Assembly (NCBI GenBank): GCA_963205285.1
Contig: CAUJJQ010000263.1
Coordinates: forward strand, 1-24,203
Reading direction: 5' to 3'
Length of the DNA stretch: 24,203 nucleotides
DNA from: Pseudomonadota bacterium
GTDB lineage: Bacteria; Pseudomonadota; Alphaproteobacteria; Sphingomonadales; Sphingomonadaceae
Under the pieces are notes generated by a model. The model saw only the letters and a list, made by a program, of their open reading frames with translations, searched no databases and was not told where the DNA came from. The position numbers and the translations under genes are program-made. Of this stretch, positions 1-8,282 are shown piece by piece; position 1 is the stretch's first letter, and each line of letters starts with the position of its first letter.

Positions 1-21
1 GTCGTGGCGCGCAAGGAATGA
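1..21 (+). CDS. C-terminal tail of an upstream gene (partial)
   Basis: Six sense codons (VVARKE) followed by TGA run in from the left edge. The TGA overlaps the ATG of the following sulfotransferase in an ATGA arrangement, which is typical of translationally coupled genes and is the main reason to believe this is a real gene end. Too little is visible to assign a family. Confidence 0.4.
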   Translation, partial: VVARKE

Positions 22-917
22 TGTTGCCGCACCTTATCCACATCGGTTTTCCCAAATGCGGGTCGAAGTATCTGCAACGCTGGTTCGGCGCGCACCGCGA
101 AATCACTTATTGCTGGGATGGTTTCGGCGGCGAACGGGGGGTGGAGGATTTTCTGCACCCCTTTGTCCACCCCGACGCCCAAATCCGCTGTCGCGTCACC
201 AGCCATGAGGCACTGATTGACCCCCGTGACCTATCGACACTGGGCAAGGTCGATTATGATGACATCGCCCACCGACGCGAACGGCAGGTGGCCGTGGCGC
301 ACGAACTGGCCCGGCGTTACCCCGATGCCCGCATTTTGATGGTGACACGCAACCACGCGGATGTGCTGCGGTCAGGCTATTCGGAAATGGTTCGGCAGGG
401 CGGCACCATGACCGATGCGGACATTCGCCGCGCCGACCATCGCCGCCTCGCGGCGACGGGCCATTTCGACTATGACTTTGCCCTCTCTCTCTATCGCGGC
501 CTGTTCGGCGATAATTTACTGATATTGCCGGCGGAATGGCTGTTCGCCGATGCGGCGGCCTTTACCGCAGCCATCGCCGCCTTTGCCGGGGTCGCCCCCT
601 ATGTGCCGCCGTCAGAACGGGTCAACGCCTCACTCTCGGCAGAGGAGCTTTATTGGTATCCGCGGATCGCAAAGCTGCTGAACCGCTTTCGGCCTGGCCG
701 GTTCCGGCCAAAACTTCGCGGCGTGCATATGCTGGCAATTGATCACGGGTGGTGGCACCCGCTGCTCGCATTGCTGCGCTTGGCGGCTGGCAGGCGTGCC
801 GCGCAGATTGATCTGCCGCCCCAATTGCTGGCGGCTATGGCCGGAACCTGTCACAAGCTCGTCACCCAGCCACACTTTGCCCCCTATCGTGGCCGCTATC
901 TCGATCAGGCGGTTTGA
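18..917 (+). CDS. sulfotransferase family protein
   Basis: This 299-residue soluble protein resembles PAPS-dependent sulfotransferases, which move sulfate from 3'-phosphoadenylyl sulfate to a hydroxyl or amine. The N-terminal strand-loop HIGFPKCGSKYLQ (residues 8-20) is the 5'-phosphosulfate-binding loop. The VTRNHADVLRSGYSEMV segment (about 109-125) supplies the Arg (R111) and Ser (S119) expected to bind the 3'-phosphate. The length suits the bacterial family. The start is one of two tandem ATGs (18 or 21); an AAGGA at 13-17 spaces better from the second, but ATG18 overlaps the preceding stop, suggesting co-translation. The acceptor cannot be told from the sequence: a polysaccharide, a lipid or a small molecule are all possible. 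The 3' end overlaps the convergent acyltransferase by 56 bp. Confidence 0.8.
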   Translation: MMLPHLIHIGFPKCGSKYLQRWFGAHREITYCWDGFGGERGVEDFLHPFVHPDAQIRCRVTSHEALIDPRDLSTLGKVDYDDIAHRRERQVAVAHELARRYPDARILMVTRNHADVLRSGYSEMVRQGGTMTDADIRRADHRRLAATGHFDYDFALSLYRGLFGDNLLILPAEWLFADAAAFTAAIAAFAGVAPYVPPSERVNASLSAEELYWYPRIAKLLNRFRPGRFRPKLRGVHMLAIDHGWWHPLLALLRLAAGRRAAQIDLPPQLLAAMAGTCHKLVTQPHFAPYRGRYLDQAV

Positions 918-1983
918 TCGGCTTTCTGCCCATCAGCCTGAGCAACGGATCCTCCAGCAACAGGTGGATGACAATGCCCAGCGACGTGCTCAGGATAAGT
1001 TGCACGACGCCGAACAACAGGCCATGGGGCACCCCCGCAAGGTTGAGCATCAGCATCACCGAAAACTGGGTGAGGTAGATGGAATAGCTGGCGTTGCCGA
1101 TCAGCATCGGCAGCCGAGCCGCGCGAATACCCTCGCCGCGTTCCTCCGCGCGGATCACCGCAACAAACAAAGCGCCAAATATCGGGCCAAAGAGCGCTGC
1201 AAATATCAACGGGTCAAAATGCCCCATCACGGCCCGCAGCAGCAGGACGGTAATGACCGCCAGACTACACCAGCCCAGCACACGCCACATGTTCCCGCGC
1301 GTCTGCCAAGCATGGCCAATCCACGCACCGATCAGAAAATCAAGGCCGATCGGGTGCGTCCAGGCCCATAGCGCCGGATGATCCGGCCGGTTGAAAATGC
1401 CGATCAGCGCCAGCGTGCCGATGGCTATAGTCAATGCCGGCATCAGCCAGCGGCGCGGCAGATACAACAACAACGCGAATATCGCATAGTAGAGCATTTC
1501 CAGATTGACGGTCCAACCGACCGGGTTAACCGGTTGAACAGTCCCCGCCCCCTGATTCCAAGCCGGGATAAAGGCCAGCGACGCGGCGATGAAACGCCAA
1601 GGCAGCGGCGGATCGTAACTGAACAAATGCCAAAAGGGGATGGGCGATTGCCAGTTAACGCCGCCCCACAGCAGGATGGCGGCAAGGCCGGTCAATAACC
1701 AATAGACGGGGCCAATCCGCCGGATGCGCGCCAGCATGAACCGGCGGGGCCGTGTCGCGTCCGATGTTATGGCAACCACCAGAAAGCCGCTGATCAGAAA
1801 AAACAGGCTGATGACGAGCCCTGCATAGCGGATCGGACCAAAGACCGGCATGAAGCTATGAACCAGCAGGACCGTCATCGCCGCCCCGCCGCGCATATAT
1901 TGGATGCCGGCATATTGCCGTTCCATCCGGCGCAATGGCACCAGCGTCCTGCCCGGTTCGCCCGGGGCGATCAGTGCCGCCAT
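862..1983 (-). CDS. acyltransferase 3 (OafA/YrhL-like) integral membrane protein
   Basis: This 373-residue polytopic protein has about ten hydrophobic segments and the layout of the acyltransferase-3 family, which O-acylates cell-surface glycans, LPS or exported metabolites in the inner membrane. The first segment carries the family's His (LLVHSF, about residue 42), followed by LFFLISGF in the second segment and the Arg-rich cytoplasmic loop RPRRFMLARIRRIGPVYW. WTVNLEMLYYAIF is the conserved W-x-x-E-x-x-F/Y helix, and GNASYSIYLTQF matches the late S-Y-x-x-Y-L motif. ATG1983 has a purine-rich stretch (GGGGGAT) upstream; a second ATG at 1926 would give a shorter N-terminus nearer to the usual family start. 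The substrate is unknown. Being next to a sulfotransferase would fit decoration of a surface molecule, but the two are on opposite strands. Confidence 0.88.
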   Translation of the reverse strand: MAALIAPGEPGRTLVPLRRMERQYAGIQYMRGGAAMTVLLVHSFMPVFGPIRYAGLVISLFFLISGFLVVAITSDATRPRRFMLARIRRIGPVYWLLTGLAAILLWGGVNWQSPIPFWHLFSYDPPLPWRFIAASLAFIPAWNQGAGTVQPVNPVGWTVNLEMLYYAIFALLLYLPRRWLMPALTIAIGTLALIGIFNRPDHPALWAWTHPIGLDFLIGAWIGHAWQTRGNMWRVLGWCSLAVITVLLLRAVMGHFDPLIFAALFGPIFGALFVAVIRAEERGEGIRAARLPMLIGNASYSIYLTQFSVMLMLNLAGVPHGLLFGVVQLILSTSLGIVIHLLLEDPLLRLMGRKPIKPPDRDSGHDRGQSVAG

Positions 1984-2008
1984 GTCAAATATCCCCCATC
2001 CCCGTCCC

Positions 2009-2080
2009 TATCTCGACGCGCTCGATACGAAGGGCGAAATTGGCCGTATAAACAGCCGTTCGTGTCGAGCATAGTCGATA
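2009..2080. repeat. inverted pair of REP-like palindromic units
   Basis: Positions 2009-2034 and 2056-2080 are imperfect reverse complements. The second reads CCGTTCGTGTCGAGC then ATAGTCGATA; the first reads TATCTCGACGCGCTCGATAC then GAAGGG. The GTTCGTGTCGAGC core resembles a short palindrome I associate with intergenic repeats of sphingomonad genomes (recollection, not a search). The pair fills the gap between the divergent acyltransferase and obgE, and could form a cruciform or an RNA hairpin on either transcript. Confidence 0.55.
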
Positions 2081-2142
2081 CATGGACGACACGCGCCCGG
2101 CGGACTCGCATTTTGCACCGATTGTCGCCATAGGCCTTGGCC

Positions 2143-3186
2143 ATGCATTTCCTTGACCAAGCAAAAATCTATATCAAATCGGGTGCGGGCGGCGTTGGCG
2201 CGGTCAGTTTTCGGCGCGAAAAATTCATCGAATATGGTGGGCCGGACGGCGGCAATGGCGGCAAGGGTGGCGACATCATCTTTGAAGCGGTGGCCGGGCT
2301 AAATACGCTGATCGATTTTCGCTATACCCAGCATTTCAAGGCCGATCGCGGCCATGGCGGCTCAGGGTCGAACTGCACCGGGGCTGGCGGGCGCGACCGC
2401 ATCATACAACTGCCCGTCGGCACCCAGATTTTGGCCGATGATGACGAACGCACGCTGATTGCCGACCTGACACAGGTTGGCGAACGCATCACCCTGTTGC
2501 GTGGGGGGGATGGCGGGCGCGGCAACGCCAGTTACAAAAGCAGCACCAACCGCACCCCGCGCCAGCATGGCATGGGCTGGCCCGCGCAGGAATTATGGGT
2601 GTGGCTGCGGCTCAAACTGCTCGCCGATGCCGGGTTGGTCGGCCTGCCCAATGCCGGAAAATCGACATTTATCAACGCGGTGACCAATGCGGGGGCAAAG
2701 GTGGGTGCCTATGCCTTTACCACCACCCGCCCGCAATTGGGGGTGGTCAGCCACAAGAGCCGCGAATTTGTCGTCGCCGATATTCCAGGATTGATAGAGG
2801 GGGCGGCAGAGGGCGCGGGGATTGGCGACCGTTTCCTCGGCCATATCGAACGCTGCCGCGTGCTGCTCCACCTCGTCGATGCGCAGGATGAAGACGTCGC
2901 CACCTCCTATCGCATCGTGCGCGATGAATTGGACGCTTATGGCGCGGGGTTGACCGACAAGCCGGTGATCGTCGCGCTCAACAAAGTAGATCAACTCGAC
3001 GCCGAATTGACCGCCGCGCTGTCCGCCGAACTGGCCGAAGCCAGCGGCGCGCGCGTGTTCGCCCTGTCGGGTGCCAGCGGCGCGGGCGTGGATGCCGTGC
3101 TCGACGCGCTGCTGGCCGCCATCCCTGCTAAGCCGGGCATTGATGGGGCGGATAGGGACAGCGCGCGCGACTGGTCGCCTGTTTAA
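2143..3186 (+). CDS. obgE: GTPase ObgE (CgtA)
   Basis: This is an essential ribosome-associated GTPase acting in late 50S assembly and the stringent response. The N-terminal glycine-rich Obg fold spans about residues 1-158 ([26 protein letters not shown]). It is followed by the G domain: G1 GLPNAGKST (167-175), the TTTRPQLG switch I region, G3 DIPG (213-216) and G4 NKVD (280-283). At 347 residues it lacks the optional C-terminal OCT domain. ATG2143 matches the conserved [14 protein letters not shown] start; a TTG two codons upstream is less likely. No rplU or rpmA, frequent obg neighbours, are visible upstream; the REP-like pair lies there instead. proB follows 10 bp downstream, so the two are probably co-transcribed. 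Confidence 0.97.
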   Translation: MHFLDQAKIYIKSGAGGVGAVSFRREKFIEYGGPDGGNGGKGGDIIFEAVAGLNTLIDFRYTQHFKADRGHGGSGSNCTGAGGRDRIIQLPVGTQILADDDERTLIADLTQVGERITLLRGGDGGRGNASYKSSTNRTPRQHGMGWPAQELWVWLRLKLLADAGLVGLPNAGKSTFINAVTNAGAKVGAYAFTTTRPQLGVVSHKSREFVVADIPGLIEGAAEGAGIGDRFLGHIERCRVLLHLVDAQDEDVATSYRIVRDELDAYGAGLTDKPVIVALNKVDQLDAELTAALSAELAEASGARVFALSGASGAGVDAVLDALLAAIPAKPGIDGADRDSARDWSPV

Positions 3187-3196
3187 TCCACGGGCC

Positions 3197-4303
3197 ATGG
3201 TTTTCGCCCCCGCCACCTGCCGCCGCTTGATCGTTAAAATCGGTTCGGCGTTGCTCGTCGACGGCGATGGCGGTGTGCGCAGCGCGTGGCTCGCCGATGT
3301 GGCGCGCGATATTGGCACGCGTGTGGCGGCGGGACAGCAGGTGGCGGTGGTATCCTCTGGTGCAATCGCGCTGGGTGCACGGCGGCTGGCGCTGGCCAAG
3401 GGTGGACGCGCCAGTTTGGAAGATGCGCAGGCCGCCGCCGCAGTTGGGCAAATTGCGCTCAGCCAGATCTGGGCACAGAGCCTCGCCGATGCGGGGCTGA
3501 CCGCCGCACAGATATTGCTGACGATTGATGATCTGGAAAATCGCCGCCGCTATTTGAACGCCGCTGCAACGCTCGAACGGCTGCTCAGCCTCGGCGCGGT
3601 GCCGATTATCAACGAAAATGACAGCGTGGCGACCAGCGAAATCCGCTTTGGCGATAATGACCGGCTGGCCGCGCGCGTCGGGCAGGCGGCACGGGCGGAC
3701 GGTATCCTCCTCCTCTCCGATATCGACGGGCTTTATGACCGCAACCCGGCCACAGCGGGCGCGCAGCATATCGCGCGTATCGAACGTATCGATGCCCGCA
3801 TCCGCGCGATGGCCGATGGCGGTTCGGCATCGGGCATGGGATCGGGCGGGATGGCGTCCAAAATCGCCGCAGCCGAAATTGCGGGCCATGCAGGGATCGA
3901 CCTCGCCATCGCCAGCGGCACGACGGGCCGACCGCTCAGCGAGGACGCCCGCCACAGCATTTTCACCGCACCGCGAACGCGCAGCCGCGCGCGCAAAAAC
4001 TGGCTCGCCGGGCGGCTGGTGGTGCGCGGCAATATCTGTGTTGATGGCGGCGCGGCGCGCGCATTGACCAAGGGGTCGAGCCTGCTCGCGGTCGGTATAA
4101 CCGGGGTGCACGGACGGTTTCAGCGCGGTGATGTGGTCGATGTCATCGCGCCTGATGGACAGATTGTCGCGCGGGGACTTGCCGAATATGATGCGGGGGA
4201 TGCTGCCCGCCTCATCGGGTTGGCCCGCGACGCACAGGCGGCGATTTTGGGTTATGCCCCACGCAGCGCGATCATCCACCGCGACCATCTGGTGCTGCTG
4301 TGA
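3197..4303 (+). CDS. proB: glutamate 5-kinase ProB
   Basis: This is the first enzyme of proline synthesis, phosphorylating glutamate to gamma-glutamyl phosphate in the cytoplasm. The 368-residue protein has the amino-acid kinase fold, starting RRLIVKIGSALLV with VVSSGAIALG as the nucleotide/phosphate loop, then INENDSVATSEIRFGDNDRLAARV and LLLSDIDGLYDRNP for substrate and Mg-ATP binding. GMGSGGMASKIAAAEIA is the characteristic G-T/S-G-G-M-x-x-K motif. A C-terminal PUA domain (about 275-368, starting around LVVRGNICVDGGAARAL) gives the usual full length. ATG3197 gives the typical N-terminus. The obgE-proB adjacency is common in alphaproteobacteria; proA is not in this window. The stop overlaps the GTG start of the next gene. 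Confidence 0.96.
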   Translation: MVFAPATCRRLIVKIGSALLVDGDGGVRSAWLADVARDIGTRVAAGQQVAVVSSGAIALGARRLALAKGGRASLEDAQAAAAVGQIALSQIWAQSLADAGLTAAQILLTIDDLENRRRYLNAAATLERLLSLGAVPIINENDSVATSEIRFGDNDRLAARVGQAARADGILLLSDIDGLYDRNPATAGAQHIARIERIDARIRAMADGGSASGMGSGGMASKIAAAEIAGHAGIDLAIASGTTGRPLSEDARHSIFTAPRTRSRARKNWLAGRLVVRGNICVDGGAARALTKGSSLLAVGITGVHGRFQRGDVVDVIAPDGQIVARGLAEYDAGDAARLIGLARDAQAAILGYAPRSAIIHRDHLVLL

Positions 4304-5217
4304 ACGCGCCGGTGCGAACATTGGCCATCACCGGCGCAACCGGCTTTGTCGGCCAGCATGTTTTGGCAGCGGCAGCGGCGCGTGACTGGCCCGTCCGCGC
4401 GCTGACCCGCAGCCCACGCGAACATGGGCCGAACGTCCATTGGGTGACAGGCACGCTGGCGGATGCGGACGCGCTCGATGCGCTATGCGAAGGGGCGGAT
4501 GCGCTGCTCCACATCGCGGGCGCGGTCAATGTGCCAAGCCGTGCCGCCTTTGCCCATGCCAATATCGCGGGGACCAAGGCAGTCATCAATGCGGCAGGGC
4601 GCGCAAATGTCCGCCGCTTTGTCCATGTGTCGAGCCTCGCCGCGCGCGAACCGCAGCTTTCAAACTATGGCTGGTCCAAGGCGGGGGCGGAGGATGTGGT
4701 GCAGCAAAGCGCGCTCGATTGGCTGATCGTCCGCCCGCCCGGTGTCTTTGGCCCGCATGACAAGGATGTGCTCGACATGTTCAAAATGGCGCGGCGCGGC
4801 TTTATGCTGCTGCCGCCCGCAGGTCGGGGTTCGTGGATCTATGCACCCGACCTTGCCGCGCTGTTACTCAATTGCGTTGCCGATGGGCCATCGGGCCTGA
4901 TATTGGAACCCGACGATGGGGCAAGCGCATCCCATGTTGAATTTGCGGGCGCGATTGGCACGGCGGTGGGCCGCCCCAACCCCTTTACATTTTCCGCGCC
5001 GCGCGCCCTCCTCTGGCTCGCCGCGCGCGCAGACCGGCTGGTGCGCGGGGATAAGGCAAAGCTAACCCCCGATCGTGCGCGCTATATGGCGCATCCCGAT
5101 TGGGCGGCAGACCCGGCGCGCGCGCCCAACCCCGCCCTGTGGCAGGCGGCGACCCTGCGCGCAGATGCGCTGCACGCCACGCACGACTGGTATGTAGCAA
5201 ATGGCGCCTATGATTGA
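4300..5217 (+). CDS. cerR: NAD(P)-dependent epimerase/dehydratase, candidate ceramide-pathway reductase CerR
   Basis: This 305-residue extended short-chain dehydrogenase has a Rossmann motif GATGFVG (residues 12-18), HVSS around 109-112 and the catalytic pair Tyr123-x3-Lys127 (YGWSK). In Caulobacter, bacterial ceramide synthesis needs an NAD-dependent epimerase/dehydratase homologue, CerR, encoded next to spt and acp, to reduce the 3-keto group made by serine palmitoyltransferase (established for that system). This gene lies 3 kb before acp-spt on the same strand, so I infer the same role; family members also act on nucleotide sugars. The GTG4300 start overlaps the proB stop (GTGA), implying coupling to proB. 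Its 3' end overlaps the convergent PycTM-like gene by 10 bp. Family confidence is high, CerR identity moderate. Confidence 0.72.
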   Translation: MNAPVRTLAITGATGFVGQHVLAAAAARDWPVRALTRSPREHGPNVHWVTGTLADADALDALCEGADALLHIAGAVNVPSRAAFAHANIAGTKAVINAAGRANVRRFVHVSSLAAREPQLSNYGWSKAGAEDVVQQSALDWLIVRPPGVFGPHDKDVLDMFKMARRGFMLLPPAGRGSWIYAPDLAALLLNCVADGPSGLILEPDDGASASHVEFAGAIGTAVGRPNPFTFSAPRALLWLAARADRLVRGDKAKLTPDRARYMAHPDWAADPARAPNPALWQAATLRADALHATHDWYVANGAYD

Positions 5218-5873
5218 GAGAAGATGCGCAGCATTTGCACCGCAAAGGCGGCAAAGCTGCACGTCAGCCCGACGATGAACAGGCGATAAGCGATGGCGAG
5301 ATAGCGATATTTGCGCCGCGCCAGCATTGACCCATTTTGGTGAATATCACGCAGCATAGTGGCCAGAAAATCCTCATCCCGGCGGCAACGCCCGAGGATA
5401 TTTTCGATAAAATCCGCCTCACTCATTTGAGAAAATATACCAAAAAACAATATATTGGCATTTGGTTCCAAAGGCTTGTCGATCGTGGTTTGCGCGGGGG
5501 CAACGCGCGGCAGCACTGCGGCAACCGCAAATAATGCCGACAGGAAAGCAAATAGCGCCAATATCCCCAATGCTATCGGAAAATTGGTGCGCGATGCCTG
5601 GCCGATGGACACGGTAAAGACGACAAAGGTCGCACCCATCAGGATCGATGCCTTTTGATCGGCCATCTGACTCAGCGTCATCGTCATCTGCATCGCGGTG
5701 CGTACCAGATGGATCGAATTGGGCGGAAAGGGCGGGCTAGTGGGGGCTGGTGCAGATAGGGGCGCAGGCGCTGGTTTGGCGTCAGCAATTTTTGCCACCC
5801 TTTTGCGCTGCGTCGCAGCCCCCCTGTTTTTGCTCGCAGCCTTTTTGGGCGCGTTCAGCTTATCCCCTGCCAT
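5208..5873 (-). CDS. PycTM-like (DUF5706) membrane protein, orphan Pycsar-effector family
   Basis: The first 50 or so of 221 residues are a disordered, Lys/Ala/Pro-rich tail. An amphipathic helix with the family's ADQKASILMGA follows. Two hydrophobic segments (about VVFTVSIG and the ALGILALFAFLSALFAVAAVLP stretch), a central NILFFGIFSQMSEADF region, and ARRKYRYLAIAYRLFIVGL with a last membrane helix complete the protein. This matches the DUF5706 family, whose characterised members are Pycsar antiphage effectors that damage the inner membrane after sensing cyclic UMP or CMP. No nucleotide cyclase is adjacent, so an active defence pair is not shown here. ATG5873 is preferred over a TTG at 5915. 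Similar proteins are also annotated in core locations of other genomes, so a housekeeping membrane role is possible. Confidence 0.68.
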   Translation of the reverse strand: MAGDKLNAPKKAASKNRGAATQRKRVAKIADAKPAPAPLSAPAPTSPPFPPNSIHLVRTAMQMTMTLSQMADQKASILMGATFVVFTVSIGQASRTNFPIALGILALFAFLSALFAVAAVLPRVAPAQTTIDKPLEPNANILFFGIFSQMSEADFIENILGRCRRDEDFLATMLRDIHQNGSMLARRKYRYLAIAYRLFIVGLTCSFAAFAVQMLRIFSQS

Positions 5874-5975
5874 CCGTGGGAAGCTGCCACGATGTTCGCG
5901 CCGGGGCAACGGCAATTTAGCCCAATATTAAGGTGCATAGGCTAAGCCCTCGCAAAATCTTGGGGGCAGGATATT

Positions 5976-6800
5976 GTGCAACTGCAAAAGATAGAGGCTG
6001 TTAGCGACACAGATGCTGCATTGGCGACAGCCTATCCGCTGCGTGTCGCGCGCCTGTCGCATGGCTTGACCCACCACCCCCTGCTCCAGACAGCGGCGCT
6101 CGCCGATGCGGCGCTCGCCATGGATGCTGCGCATGTCGAATGCCGGACGAGCGCGACGGCCGGCTTTACCGACAGCGGCGCGGACAAACGCCGCTTGATG
6201 CGCCATATATTGGACGGCGATGTCGATGGCTGGCTGATGCTGCGCTTTGCCGATCAGATCAGCGCATATCGTGACCTGTTGGAGGATACGCTGGCCAGCT
6301 ATACGCAAATCATCGAACCGGTGACCGGGCCGATGCGCGATCCAAAAGCCTTTATATTTCTGTCATCCGACCAGACGGTAACCCCGCTCCATATCGATCC
6401 CACTTATAATATCCTATTCCAGATTTCGGGCACCAAGCTATTTTCCACCTATCCGCTCGCCCCGCCGGTGGTAACTGCCGAGGCGGAGGAAGGGTTTCAC
6501 AGCCGGGGCGATAATCTGCTCCCATGGAATGCGCAGGTCGCGGCATTGGGGCATGACGAACGGCTCGAACCGGGCGATGCAATCTATGTTCCGCACAAAC
6601 TGCCGCACCGGGTCGCCGTTTTGGGCGGGCTTTCCATTTCGATATCGATGACCTGGAAATCAGACTGGAGCATGGCCGAAGGGGCAGCGCACCGCGCCAA
6701 TGCCCGGCTACGTGCGCTGGGCTGGAACCCGCCGCCGGTCGCGCGCTGGCCCAAAACATCGCGCATGCGCGCGCTCGCTGCGCGGATTTTGGAACGGTGA
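5976..6800 (+). CDS. JmjC-like cupin protein, possible Fe(II)/2-oxoglutarate oxygenase
   Basis: This 274-residue protein has a JmjC-type double-stranded beta-helix (cupin_8-like). H139-I-D141 and H211 (in VPHKLPHRV) form the facial triad expected to bind Fe(II), and K154 (ISGTKLF) is placed to bind 2-oxoglutarate. LEPGDAIYVPHKLPHRV is the typical C-terminal signature. The GTG5976 start has a GGGGGCAGG ribosome-binding stretch just upstream. Its TGA overlaps the GTG of the ceramide-synthase candidate (GTGA), so the two are probably made together. Such proteins are often auto-annotated as jumonji transcription factors, but nothing here suggests DNA binding. From context I infer a hydroxylase acting on a sphingolipid intermediate; this is not demonstrated. 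Confidence 0.75.
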   Translation: MQLQKIEAVSDTDAALATAYPLRVARLSHGLTHHPLLQTAALADAALAMDAAHVECRTSATAGFTDSGADKRRLMRHILDGDVDGWLMLRFADQISAYRDLLEDTLASYTQIIEPVTGPMRDPKAFIFLSSDQTVTPLHIDPTYNILFQISGTKLFSTYPLAPPVVTAEAEEGFHSRGDNLLPWNAQVAALGHDERLEPGDAIYVPHKLPHRVAVLGGLSISISMTWKSDWSMAEGAAHRANARLRALGWNPPPVARWPKTSRMRALAARILER

Positions 6801-7942
6801 AGCCGCTTACACATGTCGCGCAGCGCCCTATATCGGGGGTGACGGTGCTGCGCGCTGACGCGCTGTCGATTGCCGATCAGATTGCGTGGGCCGGTCTGAG
6901 CCAAAGCGCATTGGCCGATTCGATCTTTGCTACTGACTGGTTTGTACGCGCGGTATTGCGCCATTTTGATGGCGATGGCGTCCACCAGCTATTCATCGTC
7001 CATGATGATGCCGGCGCATGGGATGGGGTGGCCATTCTAGCGCCGCACCAGCGATTTGGCCGCATCGGCGCGCGCCATATGCGCAGCCTTGCCAACGCCA
7101 ATCGCTTCATGGGGGTGCCGCTGGTTCGCCCGGGCCGAGAAACGCATTTCTGGGCGACGCTCCTCAGCCATATTGACGGCGGGGATCAGGATTTTGCGCT
7201 ATATTTGCGCGCCATGCCCGCCGACCATCGCGTCACCCGCGCGCTGAATGCGCTTTGCCGCGCCACCGGCCGCACGCGCCACATTGTCGCATCGCACCGG
7301 CGCGCCGCGATTGATTCGGCCCTGTCCGGCGATGCATATTGGGCCGCCAACCTGTCCAAAAACAGGCGCTCTCGCCTTGCCGCGCTCGAACGGCAATTGG
7401 CGCGTGACCATGGTGCACTCAGGGTCGAACGGGCACAAAGCCATGCCGACATGGTCGCCTGGACCGCCGATTTCCTACGCCTTGAAGCATCGGGGTGGAA
7501 GGGGCGCGAAGCATGTGCGCTCGCCGCCGCGACCGACAGCCGCTGCCTGTTTGAAAACGTCGTCGCAAGCGCCTTTGCCGAGGGGCAGATTGCCTGCCTG
7601 TCGCTCTATGCCGGGGACCGGTTGGTCGCAATGACCAGCTATTTTTCGGGCGATACGCAAAATCACTTCGGTTTCAAAACCAGTTTTGACGAAACCTATG
7701 CGCGTTATGCGCCGGGCCTTTTACTGTTGCGCCATCTGATGGAATGCATGGACGGCCAAACCGAAATCCGATTTGATTCCTGCGCCACAGCGCATGATCA
7801 GACGCTGTGCCACATCTGGCGCGAAGCCCGCGAGATTTGCGATATCGTCGTCGCACGCGGCGGCTGGAGCGGGCGGGCGCGCTTTGCCTATATCCTTGGC
7901 CTTGGGCGTATCTGGCACCGGCTAAAGTCCCTGCGCGGCTAA
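6797..7942 (+). CDS. GNAT-fold (BioF2-like) acyltransferase, candidate bacterial ceramide synthase
   Basis: This 381-residue soluble protein has the duplicated GNAT layout of the CelD/BioF2-like acetyltransferase family. Markers are LSKNRRSRLAALERQL (about 186-201), FLRLEASGWKGREA (226-239) and FGFKTSFDETYARYAPGLLL (291-310). In Caulobacter the ceramide synthase bCerS, which N-acylates the long-chain base, is a GNAT-like protein unrelated to eukaryotic ceramide synthases and encoded in the sphingolipid cluster. The position two genes upstream of spt makes this the natural counterpart. The GTG6797 start overlaps the JmjC-like gene's stop. A 91-bp gap before acp holds a short GGGC-AAAA-GCCC hairpin (7997-8008) and a five-T run (8016-8020), too weak to call a terminator. 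Confidence 0.72.
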   Translation: MKPLTHVAQRPISGVTVLRADALSIADQIAWAGLSQSALADSIFATDWFVRAVLRHFDGDGVHQLFIVHDDAGAWDGVAILAPHQRFGRIGARHMRSLANANRFMGVPLVRPGRETHFWATLLSHIDGGDQDFALYLRAMPADHRVTRALNALCRATGRTRHIVASHRRAAIDSALSGDAYWAANLSKNRRSRLAALERQLARDHGALRVERAQSHADMVAWTADFLRLEASGWKGREACALAAATDSRCLFENVVASAFAEGQIACLSLYAGDRLVAMTSYFSGDTQNHFGFKTSFDETYARYAPGLLLLRHLMECMDGQTEIRFDSCATAHDQTLCHIWREAREICDIVVARGGWSGRARFAYILGLGRIWHRLKSLRG

Positions 7943-8033
7943 ACCCGCGTGTGGCCCCAAAAACGCCATTTTCGCTTGCCATAGCCGCGCGGGTGCGGGC
8001 AAAAGCCCAGACAGGTTTTTCGGGGACAAATTG

Positions 8034-8282
8034 ATGAGCGATCGTGCGCAGATTTCCGCCGCCATTTTGGGGCATATTGCCGATTTCAACAAGAAAGACA
8101 TTACGCTCAGCGACACCACCAGTTTTGTCGCCGACTTGGAATGGGACAGTTTGACGGTGATGGATTTCGTCGCGGCGGTCGAGGATGAATTTGACATCGT
8201 CATTTCGATGAACATGCAGGCTGAAATTGAAAACATCGGCCAGCTGGTCGATGCGGTAACGACGCTGGTCGCCACCAAATGA
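8034..8282 (+). CDS. acyl carrier protein of the sphingolipid pathway
   Basis: This acidic 82-residue ACP has the phosphopantetheine attachment site LEWDSLTVMDFV, with Ser39 as the modified residue. The helical layout and length are those of stand-alone ACPs, but it differs from a fatty-acid-synthase AcpP in having W37 before DSL and a diverged recognition helix. It lies directly before spt, with ATGA overlap (8279-8282), as in the Caulobacter acp-spt pair, where a dedicated ACP presents the acyl chain to serine palmitoyltransferase. I infer the same role. ATG8034 is chosen over TTG8031; CGGGGA at 8021-8026 is a plausible ribosome-binding site. Confidence 0.92.
   Translation: MSDRAQISAAILGHIADFNKKDITLSDTTSFVADLEWDSLTVMDFVAAVEDEFDIVISMNMQAEIENIGQLVDAVTTLVATK

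Noticed and set aside
18..1983. sulfotransferase and acyltransferase as a surface-glycan modification pair
   Set aside because: They are convergent, not co-transcribed, and nothing links their substrates.
3128..4321. 397-codon minus-strand frame opposite proB
   Set aside because: Antisense shadow of a conserved kinase.
5208..5873. active Pycsar antiphage system
   Set aside because: Only the effector-like protein is present; no cyclase gene is adjacent on either side.
7997..8020. terminator between the ceramide-synthase candidate and acp
   Set aside because: The stem is only four base pairs and the T-run is eight bases away from it.
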